Shown here in pieces: positions 20,477 through 32,782 of a stretch of DNA of 64,000 nucleotides. How positions within the stretch are numbered: the stretch's first letter is position 1; every line of letters starts with the position of its first letter. The notes beneath the pieces are model-generated. The model was given only the letters and a program-made list of their open reading frames with translations. It was not told the origin of the DNA and did no database searches. This DNA comes from Aplectana chamaeleonis. Taxonomy: Eukaryota; Nematoda; Chromadorea; Rhabditida; Cosmocercidae. Where the stretch lies: contig JAPDOI010001935.1 of NCBI GenBank assembly GCA_029168955.1, positions 56,462 through 120,461 of the forward strand, read 5' to 3'. The position numbers and the translations under genes are program-made.

Positions 20477-20926
20477 TTAAAGGCAGGGTTCTCGATAAAA
20501 TCGGTTGTTGTGTTATCACCGTAGAATGGTAGATCTGACCATCGAAAAAGTGAAAATAAGTAAAAAATTGGAGAAAAACGCTCAGGAGAAAGTTATGGCT
20601 TGGTGTCCTCCCGCCCCCAATTATCGAGATTTGGGTAAAAGCCTGTTTTGTCAACTTTTATTTTGCTTCCAAAGTAATTTCTGAACATTTCTGAAGACTA
20701 CTGATTGCTTTAACAGAAAAATAAATGTCGGATAAGCAGGCGTTAATGAAAAACGCGTTAATTAGGGGGCCGGCCGACACCGGTAATTAGCCGTTATACT
20801 TCGTTTTTGAGCGTTTTCCCCTCGAATTTCCGGGTTTTTTCACTTACTTTCACTTTTGTGATGGCCAAATCTACATTCTCATGAAGAGAGCTCAAAAGTC
20901 GTTTTTATCGAGAACCCTGCCTTTAA
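20477..20926 (+). mobile_element. TTAA element, family G, copy 1
   Basis: TTAA at 20477-20480 and 20923-20926; the ends read AAAGGCAGGGTTCTCGATAA and its complement. The two halves are imperfectly complementary (AAAACGCTCAGGAG against the right-half block TTTGAGCGTTTTCC), so the element is a quasi-palindrome. A block GGGGGCCGGCCGACACCGGT lies in the right half. Noncoding. Confidence 0.88.
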
Positions 20927-21862
20927 CTCAGTCCTAGCTTCGCGATAAGTTACGAGTCATTGACGCTGATCTCCAATACAAGAATTTCCTCTCGATCGAA
21001 GGAAATGTACTACACTGCTGGTGTTCCGAGGTTGGTTGGTACAATATATTCCTGGCCTTCATTTAGTTCTGTTTCTGCCGGCATTGCATCGCAGTATTGG
21101 AATTGTGTGGTAACAGCCCCAGCGCAACCTTACACCGTTACATCGCCAGATTGTGGTTTGTTCTATAGACAAGGGGTGCCCCCTAAATAAAGTTCAGGCT
21201 AAAAATGATCAAGTTCCTGAAATCTAAGAAATTGCATTTTTTGCAGTTCTTGATCTACCCATATGCATTAGGGAAATTTACCGTACCTTGAATTGTTTCT
21301 TTTTTTTCCACAACACTCAGCAGACCATTTTTCCATACTCACAGTTTGTGCTGGGATTAGCCCCTGACAAGTTTTAAAGGTTGTCGTTTCTCGGACGCGC
21401 ATGCAACACACATACTTTATTTGTACTCTAACCATGTTCATCTTTGTGCCAAAAAAGAATTCGCGGGAAATGCTGTTTCTTGCCTCAAATTGGAGCAGAG
21501 GAAAGCTGATCAACATTGACAGTTGTGCGAAGCTTATTGGGAACATGCTCCATCAAACACGTATGACCTTTTGAATTTTTTGTGACATTGTAAAAAAAAT
21601 TGTAAAAAAAAATTTTAATTGCAATTCAAAAGATTAATGAGCGTTTCCACAGCCTACAGGACTCATTATTTGAGAATTTTACCAACAACACTTGAGGAAA
21701 CCGAGCTGAAAATCGAAACTCAAACGCTCCAAATACTCAAAAACGCATGAAAAGCGATCTTTTGGCAGGACATTGCTCCACCACTCATTTTGGAAAACGT
21801 CAAGAAAACCTAGGAGGCGCTTTAGTGGGATGTCCTGCCTCATCCGCTGTATTCATTAGACA
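20927..21862. other. Unassigned stretch
   Basis: No supported gene. Frames at 20960-21190 (plus) and 21268-21546 (minus) lack recognised motifs. Confidence 0.35.
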
Positions 21863-22222
21863 TTGCTCCTTCAGAGTAGCTTTTATGCCAGGAGATTGCT
21901 CATGAACCGCCGAGTAGCACTTCATTTTTCTAGAAGAAACCAAAAGTCGGCAAATACTATTCATGTATCAATTCGAAGAAGGATAAATTATCTGAACGCG
22001 GTTTCCGTATGCTCTTTAAAAGCCAAAAAAAGACCGTCGCATATCAATGGACTGAAGTTCAAACGAAAAACGTTTTCCATGTTCTTTGAACCATTCAATG
22101 CGCAAATGAGATTGAGTGGAGGTTCAGGATCTACATATACAGTGGTTTGTACGAATGACTTCCAGAAGGCAGAAGTGGAAGAGGAGGACAGCACCGGTGG
22201 AGGAAAGCGAATGAAGTGGTGA
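21863..22222 (+). CDS. Hypothetical ORF, possible terminal exon
   Basis: A 119-residue plus-strand frame ending in TGA 22220-22222. The last third (MRLSGGSGSTYTVVCTNDFQ then acidic EVEEED and GGGKRMKW) has balanced composition and looks more protein-like than most frames here. The minus-strand frame over the same bases is also open. No family is recognised. If real, coding may begin at an acceptor inside the frame rather than at its first ATG. Confidence 0.22.
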   Translation: MLLQSSFYARRLLMNRRVALHFSRRNQKSANTIHVSIRRRINYLNAVSVCSLKAKKRPSHINGLKFKRKTFSMFFEPFNAQMRLSGGSGSTYTVVCTNDFQKAEVEEEDSTGGGKRMKW

Positions 22223-23069
22223 GAGGACAGACGGACGACCTCATCGCAGGTGCTACGTGCCTTAAGAAGAAGAAAGAGGAGCCGATCGGGTACGAACGCA
22301 TTGCGCTGCGCGCGCTCAGCACAGCGATCCCCCTCTCGCCCTCCTCTAAAAAAGGCGTATCCAATTCGCGCACGCAAGCACAGACCCTTCAAGCCCCACA
22401 TCTAGCCGACGCAACAACAATCCGCCTCAACGCGGCTGTGGATTATCCGAAAATCCGTGACTGGATCACCTGCAGTGCAAAGTTGCAGATGTAGGAAATC
22501 CCAGGAAATTTCGAAGAGAAGCAGACACTTAGGTATGGGGTACAACGGTGCAACAGAAGCTACGAATTCCTCAACAAGGGTGGTCTTCATTGTCCAACTT
22601 TCTTGAATCTCGTGAGTGAATCTAAGTGCGCTGCACTTAGCAGCAGGCCTGTTCGAACAACATCAAGTGCCAACTGTGAATTCACTACTGAAAGTAGTTC
22701 TTAAGAGTTATAGGGGTACAATTTGTTTTATGGAAAGTAGAAATATCTCTACCTAAGTGGTTCACATATAAGCGAGAATGGGATATTAAGGAAGAAATCT
22801 AGCTCATCTGACAGCATTGTGCTTGAGGTTGTGTACACCCCCATGACCTATGTCGTAGAAAACAATCTAAAGGCAGTACACACGTTCGCAAATGCTATAA
22901 GTTGAAGCCGTTTGTATTAAGAATCAACGAAAGGAAAAAAAAACGAAAAAAACTTGGATAGAATGAAGAAATAATGTTGTTTTCTGTATTGGTCCAAAAG
23001 TCGACAAGATACACGCATTGGTTGAGCAGCTAAGCTAATGCCAAACTGGTTGAGATAGCGACGCGAAAC
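22223..23069. other. Unassigned stretch, GC-rich at the left
   Basis: 22223-22500 is GC-richer and open in several frames on both strands. 22500-23069 is AT-rich and featureless. No gene can be supported. Confidence 0.35.
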
Positions 23070-23134
23070 TTAAAGGCAGTGTTCATGATAAATTTCACGT
23101 CCGATATCTCCACGGCTTATAGAAGGTCTGATTA

Positions 23135-23453
<319 letters not shown>

Positions 23454-23555
23454 CAAGGCATCTTAAATAGGACACAGAAAGAGCCAAAATAGGCCCTCCC
23501 TTGTTTACGTTGATTTTTGAGCGTGAAGGAATTGAGCGCTGCTCAGAAACTCAAC

Positions 23556-23735
23556 GGATCCGACCGCAGATTTCTGTCGGGTCGAACCCATTTCTGTTTT
23601 CGCCCCTCACTTCTTCCAACTGCGACGACGTGGGGGAGAAAAACAATTTATTGTCCCCCCATGTCTTCCCACTTCGGACTACGTGGAGGAACAATGCTAA
23701 AGGGTCCGACCCGACAGAAATCAGGGGATGGATCC
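23556..23735. repeat. Small GC-rich foldback inside element H
   Basis: GATTTCTGTCGGGTCGAACC pairs with GGGTCCGACCCGACAGAAAT, and GGATCCGACC lies opposite GGATGGATCC. This segment is absent from the other H copy. Confidence 0.7.
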
Positions 23736-23770
23736 CGTTCGAGCTGGGGTCGGACCCGGCGAATGTCTGA

Positions 23771-24683
23771 CAAGGGAACCACAATGAGTCATAGTGACCA
23801 TTTCAAATGAAATGTACTTTTCTAGAACCATTTTCGGACGAAAAGTCCGAATATGCCCATCGCAGCTGCATAGACCCACTCTGAAAAAAGTTATGAGCGT
23901 TTTTAAAGCATCGCGGCAGGGGTACCCCCCCATGAAATTTTTATGGTGTTTTTTTTTAATTGTTCTCCTGATTTTGCTAAAAACATGTGTTTAGGGGTAA
24001 TCTGGAGTACTGAACATGAATCTGGGGTTTGCTTGCCCAAATTTTAAGGTTTACTGTAGGTTACGGTGGGTAACATGCCATTTAAGAGGCAAAACCTACC
24101 TCAGTAATCCGATAATCGACTAATGGACATCAAATTCGTTTTAGCACCCCAAACAAACCCCACATAGAAACTTTGAGACAAATCTGAGACTTTGACCAGA
24201 CTACCGTATACCCACCGTAAACTACCGTAAGCCGCCAGAAATCGATAAACCGACATCAGATTCGTGTTCAGCACTCCAAATAACCATCCAGAGCGAATGT
24301 TTGGCCAAATCTGGAATATTTTTTCTGAAACGCTTCGAGAGCCCTCTAATTGGTATAATTAAACGCCCAACCGAAAATCCGTCCAAAACGCTGTTAGTCT
24401 GCGCAAGGTTTGGAAAAAAGTTCCTTCAACCTAACTTTGATTAGTGGGGTAGTTTTGGGCGCTGAACTCGATTATGAGGTCCGTTTCCGGATTTTCGTAA
24501 AAATAATGCGCTTTTTGGAGGGTACAATAAGTAAGAAAATCAGAGAAAAAATGCCTATAACTTTTTTTCAGAGTGGGTCTAGGCAGCTGCGATGGGCATA
24601 TTCAGAATTCTCGTCCGGAAATGGTTCTAGAATAAAGTCCATTTCATTTGGAATGGTCACTATGACTTATTGTGGTTCCCTTG
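23771..24683. mobile_element. Inverted-repeat element, family I
   Basis: Ends are about 120-bp inverted repeats starting CAAGGGAACCACAATGAGTC and finishing GACTTATTGTGGTTCCCTTG. Within the arms, GCCCATCGCAGCTGC pairs with GCAGCTGCGATGGGC. It lies inside family H copy 1. A half copy is at about 47936-48310. Its terminal CAAGGGAACCAC resembles that of the element at 46954-48457, so the two probably belong to one superfamily. The flanking trinucleotides (TGA, CGA) do not match exactly. Confidence 0.78.
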
Positions 24684-25154
24684 CGAGTACATGGATGATA
24701 CCTATCAGTGCAATGAAGCGATCGGCTACACACTTATCAGCACTTCCTTCACTTGATCACTCCTGTGATCTAAGTCTTCATTTCTTCATTCTGAGGGGCG
24801 GATCTGGGACACGGGGCGTGTCTGGGGCACCAAAGCGCTTGTTTGCAGCGGTTATGTTGCCGCTCCTGGCTCGTTTTCTACCGTTCTTTCGACAGTGGGA
24901 GACTAGAACCCTTCTCGCCTATCATTTCACTATGGAAAGTCAACAAGGATGATCATCGTGAACGCTGCCTTAGAGTAATTGGCTAGTCAGATGTTAAAAC
25001 GCACCCAAAATTTCATGGACGAAGCTTTAAGCCGAACAGCGCTTTATAGGGTGGGCGCCTGAGGGCACATACGTGCGGTTTTGGGTATGAAAACCACATT
25101 AAGTAATTGACTGTTCAGATGTAAAAACGCACCCGGAATTTCATGGACGAAGCT

Positions 25155-25632
25155 TTAAAGGTAGCATACAGGCTCGTAAACGTAATTGAGATAACTGCGA
25201 AATTGGACTGTTATGGCACCTAACACAACGCCCACGAATTTTGAAGCGTGAAAAATGAACCACTATTCCGCCACACGAGGGAGAAGTTGGCCCCGCCCCT
25301 GTATCTGCCCGCCCCTGCTATTTGCGTCCTCCTCCAAAACACGGGTACTGGGCCGTTCCCACCGTCGTCGATGTGTGTGGTTCACCTATTGTACCTATTC
25401 CACCACCCACAGACGTCGCCGACGGTGGAAATGGCCCAGTACCCTTGTTTTGGAGGAGACGGCAAATACAGGGGGTGGGCAGATACAGGGGCGGAGCCAA
25501 CTTTTCACCCGTGTAGCGTCGTTGTAGGTCGTTTTTGACGCTTCAAAATCCGTCGGTGTTGTGTTCGGTGCTATGCCATTGTAATTCCATAGTTATTTCG
25601 AGTACGTTTACAAGCGTGTATGCTGCCTTTAA
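25155..25632. mobile_element. TTAA element, family N, fully palindromic
   Basis: TTAA at 25155-25158 and 25629-25632; ends AAAGGTAGCATACAGGCTCG and the diverged complement CGTGTATGCTGCCTTT. Arms pair over most of the 478 bp, including CCGTCGTCGATGTGTGTGG near the centre and CCAGTACCC on both sides. Noncoding. Confidence 0.82.
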
Positions 25633-26079
25633 AGGCAGGGTTCGCGATAAAAACAAATTTTGAGCTCTCTTCATAAGAATGTAGATTTGGCCATCACAAA
25701 GGTAAAAGTAAGTGAAAAAACCCAGAAATTCACGGGAAAAGCGCTCAAAAACAAAGAATAACAGCTAATTACCGGTGTCGGCCTGCCCCCTAATTAACGC
25801 GATTTTCAATAATACTTGCTTACACCACATTTATTTTGCTGTCAAAGTAATAAGTAGTCTCCATACAGATTCCGAGATTACTTTAGAAGCAAAATAAAAG
25901 TTGAAAAAGCAGGCTTTTACCCAAATCTCGATAAGTGGGGGCGGGAGGACACCAAGCCATAACTTGCTCCTGAGCGTTTTTTCTCCAATTTTTTACTCAT
26001 TTTAACTTTTGTGATGGCCAGATCTACGATTCCATGGGTATAGCACAACAACCGATTTTATCGAGAACCCTGCCTTTAA
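25629..26079 (-). mobile_element. TTAA element, family G, copy 2
   Basis: Reverse orientation of the copy at 20477. It shares its left TTAA with element N and ends TTAA at 26076-26079. It retains GTCGGCCTGCCCCC and the quasi-palindromic halves. Confidence 0.88.
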
Positions 26080-26390
26080 GCGCAACTGCGCTACATAGGG
26101 TGGGCGGAGCCTGTTTTCATGCCATGAGGGCACATAGGTGCGGTTTCGGGCATGAAAACCACGTTAAGTAATTGAATGTTCAGATTTGTAAAACGCACCC
26201 GAAATTTCATGGACGAAGCTTTAAGCCCAACAGCGCTACATAGGGGGGAGCCTCATTTCATGCCCTGAGGACACATATGTGCTGCTTCGGGCATGAAAAC
26301 CACATTTCGCAATTGGCTATTTAGATGTAAAAACGCACCCAGAATTTCATGAACGAAGCTTCAAGCCGAACAGCGCTACATAGTATGGGG

Positions 26391-27723
26391 CCCATGAAAA
26401 AATCGATAGCTAAGAAATATTAACAAGTATTTAACGAAATTTGAATTAGGGAGCTTCGCGTTGCCACAACGTGCGAAAAACCTAGTCACGGACCCAAGTA
26501 CTTCATTCTTTCGTCGGTTGAAAACGGTCTTTAAAGACCCATTTTTAGGTGTGATACAAAAAAAAAAGTAGGGAGACCGCACCGTTTTCCATTTTGCCAC
26601 TCCTGCCTACCATTCTTTCGGCACTGGAAGCCAAGGATCCTACTTGTCTACCACTTCTCTGTGAAAATTCACCGAGGGTGACAATGGTGAGCGCTGCCTT
26701 CGACGCAAGCCGGAAATAGTTTCAAAAAACCTTCAGAAGTTTTAACTAAATCCCAATTTTTCTCAAAAAAGTAGGGAGACTTAACCATTTTCCAAAAGTT
26801 TTTAAACACTCTGCGTATCTAGTGGCTCACGACGTGGCGCACAAGTTTGTAATTTCAGCGATTTTTGAAAATCTTTTGGCACCTACAAAAATAGAACTCG
26901 AATTATAGGTCAGAAATCGGTTCAGAAACGGATGCTCCGTTTTATATGGCCACTTTAACCGAGTATCCATCCCTTGTGATAAGTGGTAGTTGAACGCTCA
27001 CAAGCGTAATCTGATTGTTGAATGTTTTTGAGCCTGTCCTTTCACGATTTTCTACTAAAAAAATCATTCTGTGTGGGTCAAGGGTATAAGAGTGGACAAC
27101 AACAAGAAGTCGCTGAGTAGAAAAGAATAAACGAATGCGTTCGCAAACAATCGCATCGAGGTATAAGTGGGCCGTTGCACACAGTGACAATGACGCGACA
27201 ATATGTACAGGACCCCTTCTTCACCCGTCGAGGACCATGATTATGGTGAGTAATAGACGCATGTACACGAGTACATAGTTGATCGAGAGGAGCGTGAAAG
27301 AAGGAATGATTACGCCTTGTCCGAACCAGTTTCTCAAGCTACACGAGGATCAAATCCATTCTACAGGAGATCATTCGAGTTCTCGCTCTTGTTATCGGAA
27401 CCGATGCTACTCTGTTCACTTTTATTACTTATTGTGTCAACTAAAAACCACATTCAGGATCCCTTACAAGAATAATCTCTTTGTCGTGAACATTTCATAC
27501 CAACACCTGTCAAATCGAGTTCCTTACGCACTTTAATCCGGTGGCTTGATTACCGATCATCTCTGCTCATCCGGAAAGACTTGTACACTAACCTACCCGA
27601 AACATATGAAAAACAATGTTTTCCTGACAACTAACCTTCAAAATCACCGTTTAATAGTTATCCTAACTCTCTGATTAGTCAACTTTTACAAGGATTCGAA
27701 CACAGCTTAGTACATGTTAGAGG
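26391..27723. other. Mostly unassigned; family H right-end fragment at about 26585-26700
   Basis: TGCCACTCCTGCCTACCATT through GGTGAGCGCTGCC matches the last ~115 bp of family H (compare 56095-56205). Its left side is missing and the TTAA is lost. The remainder shows no gene; minus frames at 26376-26600 and 26942-27190 are unrecognised. Confidence 0.55.
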
Positions 27724-27842
27724 CAGGGGTTCGTGGAATTTACGGTTCAGGCTTCAATTTTTCTATGTACTGGCCATTTCACCTTTTTGTTATCTGTTTT
27801 CTGAAATATCGGCCAAATTCAGATAAGTTCACATATGGGTGT
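27724..27842 (+). mobile_element. Relic of hAT-type end
   Basis: Begins CAGGGGTTCGTGGAA (11 of 15 matches to the hAT end at 50254) and continues with a degraded TATCTGTTTTCTGAAATATC run containing GGCC. It is cut off by the family A copy at 27843; no partner end was found. Confidence 0.45.
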
Positions 27843-28339
27843 TTAAAGGCAGTGTCCACGATAAAAACCATGTCTGATTTTTTGGTGGATATCGGCAGCT
27901 GCGGGGCCTAGCGCAACCCTAACGTTAAAAAAACTAAGAAAAATTAGCTCGGAATAGGGTCCCCCTACGGCCCCAAAGTTGGACACTCGTCAGCTCTGCA
28001 CACCCCAGATGCACTTTCCACGCCCACCTACGTGAACAATTGAATGCTCGAGATTGTGAGATGAGTGATGGTTTCCGATCAATAGCCCCGTTCTTCCCTT
28101 TATTCTCAACTTCTCTCTTTACTCAGGTCAGCTCGCATACATCGGCTGCAAAAGACGGAAGTTAAAAGCCTCGGACAATTCGTCCACCATGCTTCCTTAG
28201 CTCAATTTTTGAGGAACCATAACTCCGTTCTTAGAAGGTCTTGTACGATTCAAAGAATATCATTGGAATCAACGTGGAACCGTCTTTAAGATAGGCGGAA
28301 AAGCAGAAAAACGATTCTTATCGTGAACACTGCCTTTAA
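27843..28339 (-). mobile_element. TTAA element, family A, copy 4
   Basis: TTAA at 27843-27846 and 28336-28339; ends AAAGGCAGTGTCCACGATAA and its complement. The left half carries a variant block (CCCCAAAGTTGGACACTCGT) shared only with the copy at 51959, defining a subfamily of A. Confidence 0.88.
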
Positions 28340-28688
28340 CACGCTTGCTACGAAAAGCCTACATATGTATGTAGACTTCTGAGAAAAAGTCGGGAAAAAC
28401 TCGTAGCAAAAAGCCAATTCCGGCGGAATTTCTTTGAGAAGTTTCCATGTCGAGTACACGAAATTCTTGATTGGGATACGTTTTCTGCAATGCTATCTTC
28501 TGATACAGTAGACTTTCAAAATCAAGTATTAACCCTGATCCTAGGTACCTGTTTCAGGGAGGCGCTTTACGAATACCCAGAATTTGCGTAACTTTATTGT
28601 TTATTGTCCTTAGAAAAACCACATCTTGATGGAACATGGACTTCAAAATCGGCTGGCCCCGTAAGGCCTGGCATACGTCCAACAAACA

Positions 28689-30404
28689 ACACTGTTTCAA
28701 AACTATAAAGGCATTTGTCAATATGGTAGTACAACTGCGGATAAGTGACCCTTCAGTGCAAGTTAAAGTATGTTGTAACCTTGCCCGTGAAATTCAACTT
28801 CGAAAATAAGGTTACACATGGAATTACACAACTTACATGTCAGCCTTGGCCTGCTTATCTTTGATGAACCAAGAATCGCACTTTTGAGCTCATCGACGGT
28901 CCTGTATTGCTTCTAACCTGTATCAATCTCTCTGATTGACACACCACACATAAGTCCAATGGATTTTTGACTTGAATATATGACAGCTAACCGAGAAGTT
29001 AAACAATATGACCTTGGAATTAAAGGCACTGTTCGCGATGAAAATCGCTTTTCTGTTTTTTTGCCTATCTTGAAACCGGTCCCATTCTGATTCCAATGAT
29101 GCTTCTGGAATCGTACAAGACCTTCTGGGAATGGAGTTATGGTACCTCAAAAATTGAGCTAGGGAAAATGGTAGACGAGTTGTCCGAGGCTTGTAACTCC
29201 CGTCTCTTGCAGCCAATGCGAGCGAGCTGACCTCAGTAAAGAGAGAAGTTGAGAATGAAGGGAAGAACGGGGCTTTTGATCGAAAACCATCGCTCAACTC
29301 ACGATTTCGAGTGCTCCTTAGTTCACGTCGAGGGGCGAGAAGAGGCGGGACTTGCCCACAATGGCGGGGTTTGCCCACTTTTCTAAGCCGTTTTGCGGCT
29401 CCTGGGTAGCTTTTCGTCCTGTTTTTTCGACGCTGTTCTGCTTCTGAGAGCCACGAGAAGCGTTTGTCATGGAAAATTCGAGGATGAAGTTTATCGCGAA
29501 CAGTGCCTTTAAGTGAAACAAGAGGTGCTTACATGGACAGCGAGATAATCATTTACTCTCGACTTCGATGACGCCACGGATTCAAGTCGGAGTATTTTCT
29601 ATCAGACAATCCGACACCGTAGACAGCCAATCAGCCCAACGTAAGCGGTTTTAGGACTATACCAATGAGCCAATCGGGTCAACGAGCCGTCATGGAGCAT
29701 GTATCCAAAATTCGACCACGGGACAAGAACGGCATCTTTTTCAAATAGCGTCAGAAGTGGGAAGAGTCATTGGATTCGTTTACTTCATCACTGATTTAGT
29801 CTAAATAGACACCAGGAAGCCGAAAAAGTGTCTGGCAATGACCACGGTGAGGGTACGCTCAATGATGAAGTCTTCACCAATTTCACTGCCAAGATCCTTC
29901 TTTGTAGTGAGCACCTGAGCAGCTTTTTTATGTCCTTCCGGCAGTGTACAACTTCTTCTAGTATGTATCTGTGGCAATGCCTTCGATTTCTTTGATTTAC
30001 CTTCAGATTGTCGCCATGGAAAAATCCGGTTAGAGATGGACACGTACCTGAGCGAAGCTGTTAGTGCTACACGACAACTGTCAACATATCCGCCGATTTC
30101 GCCCTGATTTCAGTATTCTTGGTATTCCTCTAGTATTCCTGGTCCTACATGTAGCCTGAGAACATACAAGTGTGCCGATGCAACTGATGGAATATCTCGA
30201 ATATAGCCGGTTTCTTCAATGGAGTGTCCGGGTTCTGGTAACACAGCCGCCTAACATTGATTTCTGGTAAACAGCACTAATTCACGGTAAACTGTAGTAG
30301 ATAGGAACAGCACATGCTACAGTGAAGAGTGGACAAGCGACTCTGGCGATATGATCAAAAGCAACAGCTATTTCTTTAGTGCCTTTATAGTTTTGAAACA
30401 GTGT
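28689..30404. mobile_element. Candidate element with 25-bp perfect inverted ends
   Basis: ACACTGTTTCAAAACTATAA AGGCA at 28689-28713 is repeated as its exact complement at 30380-30404, 1.7 kb away. A weaker copy of the end lies at about 30550 (GTGCCTTTATAGTTGTAAAA). The interior contains family A copy 5 and an unrecognised minus-strand frame (29801-30043, 80 residues, basic at the start, preceded by a possible GTAAAT donor). Target duplication is not apparent. Family unknown. Confidence 0.5.
29020..29512 (+). mobile_element. TTAA element, family A, copy 5
   Basis: TTAA at 29020-29023 and 29509-29512; ends AAAGGCACTGTTCGCGATGA and its complement. The interior matches copy 1 on its left two thirds; the right part is distinct (GGCGGGACTTGCCCACAATG). 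Confidence 0.88.
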
Positions 30405-30926
30405 AAAATTGAAAAAAGCTTAGAAAAATATTCATAATGGAAACTTGAAGGAAAGTTATGAATATGACAGAGTATGTGTACGAAGGGTACTCGAATACTA
30501 AACTTGGTTCGTCACAATACTTAGTGCGAATTTGGGAAATTCAAAAAATAGGGTGCCTTTATAGTTGTAAAACTCACTTAGCCACTCACCCTCATTTTGA
30601 GCCGCTCGAAGTAATGCCTATCGGACCTATCATGGCGAGATCTCCTAATTAGTGTTATATATTGTCATGACCAACCGCTGCGCTGCTTGCTCCACCCGGA
30701 CTCAAATGAGCGAGAGAGGCCACAAGTATGACCACAAAACAATAAATATGATGCCCTGTATCATGAACTCACTCAATCAGTAAGACTTAAGATTGAAATA
30801 ACATTTCAGTCAGGCAAAAAAATCTGTAGCACGACACTATCAGAAACTCCCCGTTAGCACGATTCTCTCGCCTTGAATTCAAACTAATTGAGCGACATTC
30901 GGAACCACTCCTCGCTAAATGTTTTG
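30405..30926. other. Unassigned stretch
   Basis: Only the weak terminal repeat near 30550 and a 64-residue unrecognised plus frame (30458-30652). Confidence 0.35.
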
Positions 30927-31386
30927 TTAAAGGCATCGTACGCGCTGAAAACTGCCTACCGTTTTTTTTGGGGTTTTAATCAATGGTTGGGCCCGCCTGA
31001 GAACGTGGGTAGGGTTTGTCGGGTCACCGATGCTTTTTTGGGAAGGTATGGGAGATCGAATGCCTCGAATTCCGCCAAAAGAGGCCAGCCTTTCGACAGC
31101 CATGTGGTCTCAAATGAGAAAAGAAAGTAGCTTATCAACAAATGATACATCAACTCCCACTCATTTACGCGATATCGCTTGTTGAAAACCTTCTTTCTTT
31201 TTCGTTTTATACCACATGGCTGTCAGAAGGCCGGCCTCTTCTGGTGGAATTCGAGGCATTCGATCACCCATATCTTCCCAATAATGTGTCGGTGACCCGA
31301 GAAACTCTACCCACGTTCTCAGGCGGGCCCAACCAACGATTCAAAAAAAAACGGTGAGTGGTTTTCAGCGCGTACGATGCCTTTAA
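30927..31386. mobile_element. TTAA element, family C, copy 1 (full palindrome)
   Basis: TTAA at 30927-30930 and 31383-31386; ends AAAGGCATCGTACGCGCTGA and TCAGCGCGTACGATGCCTTT. The arms pair nearly throughout: CAGCCATGTGGT against ACCACATGGCTG, and GGGCCCGCCTGAGAACGTGG against its complement. Frames on both strands are mirror images and not coding. Confidence 0.92.
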
Positions 31387-31772
31387 GCATTGTAAGAACT
31401 CTCACTGGGAAGCAACCTAGTTTTATACTAGTTTTTGATAAAAGAATCTTGAATCTAGTTCTGTTGGTCCTCACCCTGAGACTAGCGAAAGCGAAAAAGT
31501 TGGTGAAGGGAGCCGCTCTTTGTTATGAATTTTATGGCAACGATTAGATAATTTCTTTTCTTTCTTCTATTCAACAGACTAGGCAATCAGTGAAAATGTT
31601 GCCAAAAGACTCCATTCTATGTAAACTCATAATTCAGCCCTGAGCATCGCATAGCGTGTTTACGAGTGAAACTGTTCTGCACGGACTCCAAATAGTCAAT
31701 ATCCTTCTTATTATCTTGCGGAAACACAGTGGGGCCAAACTCAGGAAGAGGCCTCACTCATGTTTTGTGAGC
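31387..31772. other. Unassigned stretch
   Basis: No gene or recognised repeat. Confidence 0.4.
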
Positions 31773-32223
31773 CTAAAGGCAGGGCTCGCGATAAAAACGA
31801 CTTTTGAGCTCTCTTGATAAAAATGTAGATTTGGCCATCACAAACGTAAAAGTAAGTGAAAAAACCCGGAAATTCGCGGGGGAAACGCTCAAAAACAAAG
31901 TATAACGGCTAATTACCGGTGTCGGCCGGCCCCCTAATTAACGCGTTTTTCATTAACGCTTGCTTATCCTACATTTATTTTGCTGTTAAAGTAATCAGTA
32001 GACTTCAGCAATGTTCAGAAATTACTTTAGAAGCAAAATAAAAGCTGACAAAACAGGCTTTTACCAAAACCTCGATAATTTGGGGCGGGAGGACACCAAG
32101 CCATAACTTTCTCCTTAGAGTTTTTTCTGCAATTTTTTACTTATTTTCACTATTGTGATGTCCAGATCTACTATTCTAGGGTGATAGCACAACAACCGAT
32201 TTTATCGAGAACCCTGCCTTTAA
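31773..32223 (-). mobile_element. TTAA element, family G, copy 3
   Basis: Same orientation as copy 2. Left flank CTAA (mutated) at 31773, right TTAA at 32220-32223. Retains CGGTGTCGGCCGGCCCCC and the AAATAAAAGCTGACAAAACA region. Confidence 0.87.
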
Positions 32224-32782
32224 CGAGCGTAAGAGCGCCCTTATGTTAGATCGTAGAGCTCTGAACGATTTGCGAGTGCAGTGAGAAACGGTGGAAACCA
32301 TCTTTCTGAAGTTTCTGTCAAAACTAACGTGAAGTCGAGGTCCTTACCCTCATTTAAGAATTCTAACACCTCAGAGCCTTACGTATACTTGCAGAAGAAT
32401 TGCAAAAACGGAGCATTCTTCCAGCAGCTATGGGCAGCCCCAAATCTTTGAACGATCATTAGCAGCCTAAAGGAACTCCATGCCACTTTAACTTCAAATG
32501 AATTCGCAAACCTTCCTGTCATATGCGTAAATAGTACAGGTAACGTCAAAACCAGATATTTCATTAAGCAGCTTACTAGGGAACTTTGCTACCCATGTAT
32601 CGGCTTTTGAAAATCTCTCAGTGCCACGTGGTCGATTCGGATACGCTCCTTCCGATTCTGCCATTGGATTTTGCTAAGGATCACAGGTTAACAAGTTATT
32701 GCTCTCTAAAGTTATTTCCTTGTAATCAGCTATTTCGCTATCATATGAGTGTTATTTCACCAATTCACGCAATATTAGTGGG
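32224..32782. other. Unassigned, with a dispersed repeat at about 32590-32720
   Basis: The segment CCATGTATCGGCTTTTGAAA through GGTTAACAAGTTATTGCT is a diverged inverted match to about 34885-35000. It is therefore repetitive, despite an open plus frame at 32586. No gene is supported. Confidence 0.5.

Larger units (their letters stand above)
24975..26390. repeat. ~130-bp tandem array, interrupted by two TTAA elements
   Basis: Three to four diverged units of about 130-137 bp, each with the order AAAACGCACCC, AATTTCATGGACGAAGCTTT, CAGCGCTACATAGG, GGTATGAAAACCACA. Unit landmarks (GACGAAGCTTTAA) lie near 25018, 25147, 26215 and 26350. The array is split at a TTAA by elements N and G (25155-26079) and resumes directly afterwards. 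Confidence 0.75.

Noticed and set aside
30888..31357. Two plus frames (80 and 71 residues) that look like mirrored proteins
   Set aside because: They are the two arms of the palindromic family C element.
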